This document shows positions 25,821 through 33,115 of a DNA stretch of 64,000 nt, piece by piece. The first letter of the stretch is position 1, and each line of letters begins with the position of its first letter. Source of the stretch: Bacillus sp. RAR_GA_16. GTDB lineage: Bacteria; Bacillota; Bacilli; Bacillales; Guptibacillaceae. Position numbers and translations under genes: made by a program. The notes below the pieces were generated by a model that was not told the origin of the DNA, made no database searches, and saw only the letters and a program-made list of their open reading frames with translations. Location: NCBI RefSeq assembly GCF_020165985.1, contig NZ_JAIUKZ010000011.1, positions 186,001-250,000 of the forward strand, in the 5' to 3' direction.

Positions 25821-26973
25821 ACATTTCAGTCCTTCGTAAAGGGGCTGGATAGGCAGTAATATTTTCTCCAATGAGCGGCTGTAACCACTCGTAATACGCT
25901 GGTCGATCTTCGATAAACTTGTCTGGCATCACTCGTTCTCCAGCAGCAACCACTTTTTGAAGTCGAATCGGAACGATCCTCACTGAATAGCGAGAATGAC
26001 TATTTCGTTGGATGGAAACCATCACATTTGAAACGCCTTCTCGAATCCATTCAGCACCAGCTCTCCCCACTCGATACGCTTCATCTCGATCCACGTTCGA
26101 TACGACGGCAGAAAAACTTCGCTGATTCATACCTAAAAGTTCAGCTCTTGTCATCACGTTTAATTCGCTTTTTAAATAGCTTGCGATCTCACTTGATATT
26201 CCGCCAAGCACTGTCCTACCAGCGACATTTTCTCTCGCAACCTGACCGGCTTTACCAAAGCGAACGCCTTCACTCACAACGACCGTGGCATAGCCAAATC
26301 GATTCAATGCGGTGTTGACGTTATCAAGAAGCCATTCTGATTGAATCGGCCGCTCTGGAATGCCGATAAAATGCGGCCCCTCTTCTTCATACTCCTGAAG
26401 AAAACCAGATGCGGCGGCCAGCCAGCCTGCATTTCTTCCCATCGTTTCAAGTACTCGAACCTTTTCAAAATTCTGCATGGAGGCAAGATCGCGGCTCATA
26501 TCTCGCGTAGCTTGAGCGACATATCGTGCCGAACTTCCGAAACCAGGGGCATGATCTGTACCACCCAGATCGTTATCCACCGTTTTGGGAAGTCCGATGA
26601 CTTGAAGCATGAAATTTTGCCTTCTCGCTTCTGCTTCTACTTTCGCTAACGCCTCCATCGTTCCATTCCCGCCGATAAAAACAAGCACATTGACTCCTTG
26701 AGCCTGTAGTAGGCGCACACCTTTTTCAATATGCTCATCTGTTAGTGGAAACCGTCCGGATCCAAGGCATGCACCAGGGATGTCTCGATGAAGATCAATA
26801 CGATGTAGCATCTCATCATCACCGTCTAAATACTTTCCATGTGCCAATCCTTCATAACCATTTTGTATAAACAGCAGAGAATGATCGCGTTTGACCTCGT
26901 TCACAAACCCTGCGAGGGTAGCATTAATGACGGCCGTAGGTCCCCCGGCCTGACCAATGGCGACCTTTTTCAT
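25810..26973 (-). CDS. Phosphofructokinase-like kinase, candidate 6-sulfofructose kinase
   Basis: A 387-aa member of the PfkA superfamily. GQAGGPTAVINATL at residues 7-20 is the nucleotide loop. The substrate region is LPKTVDND at 128-135, with the catalytic Asp133 present, and METMGRNAGWLAA-like text near residue 170. Two positions depart from ATP-dependent E. coli PfkA: GGDGS is GGNGT, so the magnesium-binding Asp103 is Asn, and PGTIDND is PKTVDND, as in the pyrophosphate and long-PFK groups. PFK phosphorylates O1 of fructose 6-phosphate; the same chemistry on 6-sulfofructose gives the substrate for the neighbouring aldolase. Phosphate donor uncertain. It lies 14 bp after the isomerase gene. 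Confidence 0.85.
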   Translation of the reverse strand: MKKVAIGQAGGPTAVINATLAGFVNEVKRDHSLLFIQNGYEGLAHGKYLDGDDEMLHRIDLHRDIPGACLGSGRFPLTDEHIEKGVRLLQAQGVNVLVFIGGNGTMEALAKVEAEARRQNFMLQVIGLPKTVDNDLGGTDHAPGFGSSARYVAQATRDMSRDLASMQNFEKVRVLETMGRNAGWLAAASGFLQEYEEEGPHFIGIPERPIQSEWLLDNVNTALNRFGYATVVVSEGVRFGKAGQVARENVAGRTVLGGISSEIASYLKSELNVMTRAELLGMNQRSFSAVVSNVDRDEAYRVGRAGAEWIREGVSNVMVSIQRNSHSRYSVRIVPIRLQKVVAAGERVMPDKFIEDRPAYYEWLQPLIGENITAYPAPLRRTEMYVE

Positions 26974-26987
26974 GCGACTGTCTCCCT

Positions 26988-28331
26988 TCAGTTCTTCGTA
27001 TAGATCGTCGTCTTAAGCCCGAGCTGTTTTCCAAGTTCCACGAGCTCATCAGCCACATCATCATAAATAATCGCGTAGTGCGGTTCGAAGCCTTCTTCCA
27101 TTAAGCCATATAACGTGTCATTGATTTCCGTTTCAAGTTCCACTTCAACAGACGTTCCATTGAAACGCTGAGGCGTATCGAGTGCGTTCCCTCTCATCAC
27201 AAGTAGACGATACCCTTCTGGTGTATAACCTACGCGGAACATCGTCACGCGACCTGGTTTTAACCCAAACTCCATCGTAAAGCCGAGCTTTCGATTTGGA
27301 TGAACGCCTGGGCGTGCGCCTTGATCAGGATGGGCGAGCGAGTACGCACCAGCACCACAATGCCAGAACACAACGGAATTACTTGCTTCATTCACATGAA
27401 CCATATCGCCAAGATACGGCGCACTTCCTGTTAACTGTTGCAGAATAAACATTGATACCGAACCGTGAATATCGGATTCACACGATGACACAACACCGTC
27501 CTCAGTAAATTGAGAAAGGGTTGAACATGCCGCAGCGCCAAGCTCATTGAAAAAGTCTGGCCAGCAGCGGATCGCAAGCGCTGATACATCTTCCGCATCG
27601 ATTTGTTCCTGGACGTAGGTTGTAAACTGAGCAAATCGCTGTACCGTTTCTTCATTCCGATTTAGTCCGAACACCTGTTGCTCTGCTCGTTCAATCGCGC
27701 CTTCCCATTTTTCACGAGGAAGCTTAACGCATTCTTCAAATGCTTTGTTTAAATCAAAATTTTTCACCGTCACGCCAAGTTGTTTTTGAAGCGCTTCTTC
27801 ATCCGTTCCAGAGAAGAAAAAGCCTGGTGGATGTTCTCCAATGACACCAATCGTAAGACCTTTCAGATCTTCAATCACTTTTTGCACTTTCAGTTGAACT
27901 TTAATTCTTTTTTGAACTTGTGATTCATCCCCATTTCCAAATACAAAGCTAAATGGATGGTTGGCACACCGTAGCACATGACTAGTGCTGTTTCCGCCGG
28001 TTAACGAATTTAAGCGAAGTCGACCTCCAACACTTGGCTCACGGACGGACCAAACGATCACTGGGGCTTCCACTTTTTTAATTAACGCTTCAACAAATTC
28101 CCCATCCGCGAACGTCACGCTCTGATAGATGCTTGCAATCACATCATCACTGTTAACGTTTTCAAGAAAAACCTCAAGGTCTTCTGGAGAGGTAATGATC
28201 TCCTCTGGTTCAATCACCTTCTCGGTCACGCTATGCAAAAACTCTGAGCTTTTCTTTCGCTGTAGCTCTCCCGCTTCTAGATCAAACGTTTTTCTTCCAA
28301 TTGGTACGTATAGAATGCTCGTTTTGGGCAC
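26988..28331 (-). CDS. L-fucose isomerase-like protein, candidate sulfoquinovose isomerase
   Basis: A 447-aa protein of the FucI/AraA-like isomerase superfamily. Likely metal ligands are the acidic residues in SSCESDIHGSVS (about residues 280-291) and the His of VFWHCGAGAY. The N-terminal half has the Rossmann-like LTIGVIGEHPPGFF. It should interconvert an aldose and a ketose; in this operon, sulfoquinovose and 6-sulfofructose. The start is GTG at 28331 with AAAGG about 12 bp upstream, a long spacing and the least certain start in the operon. The 93 bp upstream gap separates it from the GH31 gene and could hold a weak internal promoter. Confidence 0.82.
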   Translation of the reverse strand: MPKTSILYVPIGRKTFDLEAGELQRKKSSEFLHSVTEKVIEPEEIITSPEDLEVFLENVNSDDVIASIYQSVTFADGEFVEALIKKVEAPVIVWSVREPSVGGRLRLNSLTGGNSTSHVLRCANHPFSFVFGNGDESQVQKRIKVQLKVQKVIEDLKGLTIGVIGEHPPGFFFSGTDEEALQKQLGVTVKNFDLNKAFEECVKLPREKWEGAIERAEQQVFGLNRNEETVQRFAQFTTYVQEQIDAEDVSALAIRCWPDFFNELGAAACSTLSQFTEDGVVSSCESDIHGSVSMFILQQLTGSAPYLGDMVHVNEASNSVVFWHCGAGAYSLAHPDQGARPGVHPNRKLGFTMEFGLKPGRVTMFRVGYTPEGYRLLVMRGNALDTPQRFNGTSVEVELETEINDTLYGLMEEGFEPHYAIIYDDVADELVELGKQLGLKTTIYTKN

Positions 28332-28424
28332 GATTGGTCACAACCTTTCTCCTCTGTTTGTTACAAATACTATATCATACATTATTATGTTTTAAAATAG
28401 GTAGTAACCTTTTAATTCACTTTC

Positions 28425-30470
28425 TTATTTTATTGCCAGCGCGGCTTTCTGGAAAATATCTGCATACGCCGACTGTTTGCGATAGAAAACTGGTGTTTCA
28501 CCAATTGGTGCGTTCACTTCGATCTGGCCCCCACTTGTTTCCTGCCCCGTCCATAAATGAACCCACTCATCTTCAGGTAAGTACACCGACCACGTTTCTT
28601 GTCCTTCTTCATACACAGGAGCGACAACCATCTCTGAACCTAGCATGTATTGATATTGAATGTGATAAGAAGCGAGATCATGTTCATATTCCATAAACAA
28701 CGGACGTTGAATCGGAATTCCTTTTTCAGCGTTCTCTTTGCTTAATGCTTTTAAGTAAGGCTTCATTGCTGTATAAACGTTTGTCATTTTCACAAAATGC
28801 TCAAGCGTCTCTTCGTCTTGATCAAACTGGAAGCAATCATCAGGACGATTCCCTTCATGCGTTCGCATAACTGGCGTAAAGGCCGCCATATCGACCCAGC
28901 GTAGCAGGAGCTCTTTATTCCGCTTGTTGCCATGAAGACTTGTGTAGCCACCGATATCGCTATGATGAACGCCATTTCCACTCATCCCAGCAGATAGCGC
29001 AGCTGGAATAACGGAAGCAAGACCATCGTCAAGACTCCAATCAACACTTTGATCCCCAGCCCATAATAATGGACAGTATCCCTGACTACCTGAGTAACCG
29101 GCACGCATAAAGTAAACAATATCGCCCCAGCGTCCTGCTTTTTGAACGGCGTTATGATTCACTTTCGCCCACATCACTGGCCATGCATTATGCATTTTTG
29201 TCGCTGGTTCTCCGCTATGCAGTTTTAAATCCGTCGGCAAATATTCGCCAAAATCAGCCATCCATCCGTCCATTCCAAAATCAATCATATTTTTTTGGAT
29301 GACATCTTCGTACCATTCACACGCCGCTTCGTTTGTAAAATCAACAACGCCACAATTGAATTCACCGAAGTCGACTACATAATCACCGCCATCTAACGCC
29401 GTAGCAAGATACCCATTTTCATAGGCTTCACGGTACAGGTCTCCTTCAACAGCAACATAAGGGTTGATGTAACCCATAAAACGAATGCCTTTTTCTTTCC
29501 ACTCCTTCACTTTTTGATCGAGTTCAGGGTACTCCTCCTGATTCCATTTCCAGTTCCACATCAAGCGTTTCCCAAATGATGTCACGCGCTTTCCTTGCCA
29601 GTCCTGACACCATACGGCACCGATTTTCATTCCTTTTTCAATCGCGCGATCAATCTTAGTTTGTACCCGTTCCGTTCCTCCCTGCATGCCGAGCCAGATG
29701 CCATCAAAGGTCCAGTCTGGAAGCTCTGGTTGCCGACCGAGTCGAGCGGTTAGTTTTTCAACGAGAGCTTTATACGTTTGCCCTGTTTCAAATAAAATGG
29801 AGGCTGGTGCTTCCCATATGTGCAGCTCATGAAAATCGTCGCGCTGAAAATCGAAATCAGCAAAAGCCGTCGTCTCGACATGACAATAATATTTATTAGT
29901 AGATACAAAAGTTGGCTGGGGGTAATTGGTATTATAATAGTCTCCTCCGGCCTGATCGATCACATCGGCTTGCCAGGTGGTATAGGTCGATTTATTCCGT
30001 CCTACCCCAGGCTCTGACGTCCAAAGCGGGAAGTTCTTCCCTCTTAAATTAAAATAGGAAAGCTGTTCCCCACATCCGTAAATTTTCTCATCGGCATCAG
30101 CGGCAACGCGTACCCAGAACCGATTAAACAGAGGGTCAACGAGCTCGAATGAAACCCTTAGACCTTCTTTATCCTGCTTTAATACCATCGTTAGCAGTTC
30201 ATGGTCATGAGAAAAATGACGAAATCCAATGCGACATGTTTCTTCTTGGTAACGTACCGTTGCATAGCGAAGAGCCACACGTTCCACAACATAATCTTTT
30301 ATTTTAAAATTTCCTCGGTACATATCTATCTTTTCTTCACCAGTTCCAACGAAAATAAAAGGATGAGCAGGTGAATGACGAAACAGTAAGCGACCGTCCA
30401 GATGAACGTCAAATTCCTCTCCATTTTGCTTCACTTCAAAACTTGGGCTGATCGTTTTTGTATGCAACAT
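28425..30470 (-). CDS. yihQ: GH31 sulfoquinovosidase
   Basis: A 681-aa GH31 enzyme that aligns by eye over its whole length with E. coli YihQ. It is recognisable by QDWQGKRVTSFGKRLMW, INPYVA, GWMADFGEYLPTD and THEGNRPDD. The nucleophile is Asp406 and the acid/base Asp473. The residues that bind the sulfonate in YihQ (Arg301, Trp304, Tyr508) appear as Arg302, Trp305 and Tyr509, a constant offset of one. It should therefore release sulfoquinovose from sulfoquinovosyl glycerol or sulfolipid, not glucose from starch. No signal peptide is seen, so it acts in the cytosol after uptake. ATG at 30470 follows AGGGGG. Confidence 0.92.
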   Translation of the reverse strand: MLHTKTISPSFEVKQNGEEFDVHLDGRLLFRHSPAHPFIFVGTGEEKIDMYRGNFKIKDYVVERVALRYATVRYQEETCRIGFRHFSHDHELLTMVLKQDKEGLRVSFELVDPLFNRFWVRVAADADEKIYGCGEQLSYFNLRGKNFPLWTSEPGVGRNKSTYTTWQADVIDQAGGDYYNTNYPQPTFVSTNKYYCHVETTAFADFDFQRDDFHELHIWEAPASILFETGQTYKALVEKLTARLGRQPELPDWTFDGIWLGMQGGTERVQTKIDRAIEKGMKIGAVWCQDWQGKRVTSFGKRLMWNWKWNQEEYPELDQKVKEWKEKGIRFMGYINPYVAVEGDLYREAYENGYLATALDGGDYVVDFGEFNCGVVDFTNEAACEWYEDVIQKNMIDFGMDGWMADFGEYLPTDLKLHSGEPATKMHNAWPVMWAKVNHNAVQKAGRWGDIVYFMRAGYSGSQGYCPLLWAGDQSVDWSLDDGLASVIPAALSAGMSGNGVHHSDIGGYTSLHGNKRNKELLLRWVDMAAFTPVMRTHEGNRPDDCFQFDQDEETLEHFVKMTNVYTAMKPYLKALSKENAEKGIPIQRPLFMEYEHDLASYHIQYQYMLGSEMVVAPVYEEGQETWSVYLPEDEWVHLWTGQETSGGQIEVNAPIGETPVFYRKQSAYADIFQKAALAIK

Positions 30471-30494
30471 AATTTCCCCCTACTTGTTTTTCGT

Positions 30495-32276
30495 CTATGC
30501 GCTTCTAAATTTCTTTTCAGCGTTAACCGCTTCTTCATGCTTCCTTGTAACAAAACCAGAGTATTTCTTATTCCATGATTTGAGTGCAAGAAGGTAACAA
30601 AGTGCTCCAGCGACAGCCGTTCCTAAGATTGCTGGCCAGAACCATCCAGAAACCATTCCACCCTGGTAGGCAAATCCAATTGGAGAGAAGAGAATGTAAA
30701 CCATCACCACAAGGCTAATGAGAACAACAGAGACTGGAATCGTAAACTTCCACGGCACCATGTCCACCTTTGGATTCGCTCGGAATTCATACGCTTCAGG
30801 TAATGGACGAATGCGTCCAACGACCATCATGATGGCAACTTCAATGATGAAAAGAATCGCTGAAATGTGAATAAAGTTCATCGTAATTTCAATGTTAAAC
30901 AGCTGATTTAATCCCCACACAAGCATGTAATACGTAATCACGTGGAAGATAATCGCAATTTTCGCCCCAAGTGCAGGGATGCGTTTTGAAACAATCCCAA
31001 CAAGGACAATCGCAATAATCGGGATGTTAAAGAAACCTGTAAAACGGCGAATCAAATCCCACAATCCATCTGGTGCGTTCATCAGCATTGGAGCAATAAA
31101 GAAAGAGACAAGCGCGAGAACGCTTCCAAAATATTTACTAACATTGATTAGCTGACGATCCGTTGCGTTTTTGTTAATCCCAGCTTTATACACATCAAGC
31201 GCAAACATCGTTGCGGCACTGTTTAATAGTGAGTTGAAACTTGAGAACACCGCGCCGAGAAGGACAGCTAGAAAGAGACCAGACATAAACGTCGGCAGCA
31301 AATTCGACACAACCGTTGGATAAGCGAGATCTACTGGATCCATTGAGCTTCCATAGAGATGGAAAGCAATCACTCCTGGAATCATCATCATAAATGGAAC
31401 GGTTAGTTTATAGAATCCAGAGAGCAAAACCCCTTTTTGACCTTCCGCAAGGTTCTTCGCACCAAGCGTTCGCTGAATCACGTACTGATTCGTTCCCCAG
31501 TAAAACATGTTCATAAAAATCATTCCGGTAAAAATGGTAGAGAACGGAACAGAGTCTGTGCTCGATCCGATCGCATTTAACTTCTCGGGATTTTCCATCG
31601 TAATCGTTTTAATCCCATCTAACATATCGCCGTTTCCAAGAGCAAAAAAGCCGAGGATTGGAACAATTAAACCAATGAAAAGGAGACCAATTCCGTTTAA
31701 CGTATCAGATACCGCTACCGCTTTTAGCCCACCGAAGATGGCATAAATAGCACCGATAATCCCAATCACCCAAATGACGAGCCAGACAGACGATTCAAAT
31801 GAAATTCCGAGTAGTTCTGGGACATCAAAAAGTCGAAGAATCGCAAGTGCCCCGGAATAAAGCACTGACGGGATTGTGACAAACATATACCCAAGCATAA
31901 ACAGGATAACCGTGTATCTGCGAACGCTTTCATCATAACGTTTACTTAAAAACTCAGGTAAGGTTGAAAACGCACCACCAAGATAGCGAGGTAGCAAGAT
32001 TAGTGCCATAATTACAATGGCGAACGCTGCTGTCACTTCCCAGGCCATGTTGGAAAGGTTCGTTCGATAAGCTTGTCCATTCAAACCAATTAACTGTTCA
32101 GCAGATAAGTTTGTAAGTAAGAGCGAACCTGCAATAAATCCACCGGTTAATCCTCGACCTGCAAGAAAGTAACCATCTGAGTCATTGACTGAATTTCTTG
32201 TTTTTAAGTAGGAAATCCACGCGACGAGCGCCATAAAGAAAACGCATGAAACTAAAGTAAATGTAATACCCGACAT
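30495..32276 (-). CDS. Sodium:solute symporter (SSS family), candidate uptake of sulfoquinovose or its glycosides
   Basis: A 593-aa transporter with about 14 membrane helices. The SGLT-like core is seen in YFLAGRGLTGGFIAGSLLLTNLSAEQLIGLNG, the family signature region GGLKAVAVSDTLNGIGLLFIG and WGTNQYVIQRTLGAKNLAEGQKG. Family members couple sugar or anion uptake to sodium. It starts 24 bp before the GH31 gene and 14 bp after the DUF4867 gene, with an AAAGGAGG ribosome site, so it is in the operon. The substrate is inferred from that context; a sodium symporter suits an alkaliphilic or marine lifestyle. Confidence 0.88.
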   Translation of the reverse strand: MSGITFTLVSCVFFMALVAWISYLKTRNSVNDSDGYFLAGRGLTGGFIAGSLLLTNLSAEQLIGLNGQAYRTNLSNMAWEVTAAFAIVIMALILLPRYLGGAFSTLPEFLSKRYDESVRRYTVILFMLGYMFVTIPSVLYSGALAILRLFDVPELLGISFESSVWLVIWVIGIIGAIYAIFGGLKAVAVSDTLNGIGLLFIGLIVPILGFFALGNGDMLDGIKTITMENPEKLNAIGSSTDSVPFSTIFTGMIFMNMFYWGTNQYVIQRTLGAKNLAEGQKGVLLSGFYKLTVPFMMMIPGVIAFHLYGSSMDPVDLAYPTVVSNLLPTFMSGLFLAVLLGAVFSSFNSLLNSAATMFALDVYKAGINKNATDRQLINVSKYFGSVLALVSFFIAPMLMNAPDGLWDLIRRFTGFFNIPIIAIVLVGIVSKRIPALGAKIAIIFHVITYYMLVWGLNQLFNIEITMNFIHISAILFIIEVAIMMVVGRIRPLPEAYEFRANPKVDMVPWKFTIPVSVVLISLVVMVYILFSPIGFAYQGGMVSGWFWPAILGTAVAGALCYLLALKSWNKKYSGFVTRKHEEAVNAEKKFRSA

Positions 32277-32290
32277 AAGGTTGTCCTCCT

Positions 32291-32956
32291 TTATCCCTTG
32301 CTGTAAGCAACTGTTATATTTTCACCGACAATGCCTTTGTGCGCCCCAAGTGACATAAATCGTTCATGCTCTGGATGGGCAAGTAGCCATTTATTTTTCA
32401 TAAAGAGGAGCGGATCTTGTCCTTTTTGAGCCTCTTCTAATGGGGTATTCGTTCCTTCTGGCAAAATCACCGTACATTTAAAACCTTCATCGCTCACTTT
32501 ACACGGGGCAAGATGAAGCGTTGTTTGAACCATTTCAATCGCGGTACCCGCTGGGACGTAAAAAGCCTGTACCTTGTTCACATCGTATGTATGGTTCGTA
32601 ATGTCATTGGTATGACCGAGAAGAAGCACAAAATCCGTAATCGCAACGTTAATTTCACTTCCTTTATGAAATTCAAGGCCTCCTAACGCGGAATTTTTCC
32701 CGTTACAGTACCCAATCTGTACCGGCATCCCTCCATAGTAGCTGTTTTCAACGAACGTTTTAAGTGACTTCTCTTCAAGCCCTTCTTCTGCAGCAACATA
32801 CTGATTCCCCTGTTCAGGAATTTCCGTTTCCTTCATTAAATGTGCCATTTGCTCATATGGAAAATCTGAAAGAACTTTCCCGTACGTTCGAAAAGCTTCA
32901 GAATCTACTGATTGCACATGTAAATGTGGATTTAGCTCGCGTAACACTTCAATCAT
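32291..32956 (-). CDS. DUF4867 family protein
   Basis: A 221-aa protein that I assign by recollection to DUF4867, an uncharacterised family with a cupin-like look. Notable segments are GNQYVAAEEGLE, YYGGMPVQIGYCNGKN, a histidine-containing LLGHTNDITNHTYDVNKVQAFYVPAGTAIEMVQTTLHLAPCKV, and a C-terminal GAHKGIVGENITV. The middle part resembles sugar isomerase or mutarotase cupins (paired His, PAGT, His). It is the first gene of the operon, so a catalytic or effector role in the pathway is likely. ATG at 32956 follows GGAGGTG; the upstream frame to 33031 would include the promoter and is rejected. Confidence 0.75.
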   Translation of the reverse strand: MIEVLRELNPHLHVQSVDSEAFRTYGKVLSDFPYEQMAHLMKETEIPEQGNQYVAAEEGLEEKSLKTFVENSYYGGMPVQIGYCNGKNSALGGLEFHKGSEINVAITDFVLLLGHTNDITNHTYDVNKVQAFYVPAGTAIEMVQTTLHLAPCKVSDEGFKCTVILPEGTNTPLEEAQKGQDPLLFMKNKWLLAHPEHERFMSLGAHKGIVGENITVAYSKG

Positions 32957-32979
32957 ATCCGCACCTCCGATATAAGTAG

Positions 32980-32999
32980 TGATGTTTAATAAAACATCA
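32980..32999. promoter_or_regulatory. Inverted repeat, candidate GntR operator
   Basis: TGATGTTT and AAACATCA flank four bases, forming a perfect 8-bp inverted repeat. It lies just downstream of the expected transcription start and 24 bp upstream of the DUF4867 start codon, a typical place for a repressor such as the operon's own GntR protein. Confidence 0.55.
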
Positions 33000-33013
33000 T
33001 AACCTTTTATCAC

Positions 33014-33043
33014 ATTATATTGTAAACGCATTCATAATTGCAA
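33014..33043 (-). promoter_or_regulatory. Sigma-A promoter of the candidate sulfoquinovose operon
   Basis: On the minus strand TTGCAA (33038-33043) and a perfect TATAAT (33014-33019) are separated by 18 bp. This is the best promoter match in the window and leads into the eight-gene operon. Confidence 0.65.
33021..33034. promoter_or_regulatory. cre site (CcpA) inside the promoter
   Basis: TGTAAACGCATTCA, preceded by T, fits WTGNAANCGNWNNCW at every position. It lies between the -35 and -10 boxes, so bound CcpA would block polymerase directly. This predicts catabolite repression by preferred sugars. Confidence 0.6.
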
Positions 33044-33075
33044 TAGTTTTTTGAAATTATCAGTATTTTTATAAT

Positions 33076-33101
33076 GGGGGTCAGGTTCGAGCCTGCCCCC
33101 C
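33076..33101. repeat. Palindromic repeat, copy 4 (single hairpin, degenerate)
   Basis: GGGGGTCAGG and CCTGCCCCCC flank TTCGAG. One arm has lost the A of TGACCCC. No GTCC-N9-GGAC hairpin lies beside it, unlike the other seven copies. It sits 15 bp after the stop of the TcaA-like gene. Confidence 0.8.
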
Positions 33102-33115
33102 GCTACGCTACCACT

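Noticed and set aside
28332-28424. Second GntR operator and promoter before the isomerase gene
   Set aside because: The sequence is AT-rich with a weak GATATAGTA -10-like string, but no convincing -35 box or match to the inverted repeat at 32980.
22738-32956. Sulfo-transaldolase pathway as in Bacillus aryabhattai or B. megaterium
   Set aside because: No transaldolase gene is present; a PFK-like kinase and class II aldolase take its place.
22738-32956. Fucose, tagatose or inositol catabolic operon
   Set aside because: The isomerase and aldolase alone would allow this, but the GH31 enzyme has the sulfonate-binding residues, and no fuculokinase, inositol dehydrogenase or PTS gene is present.
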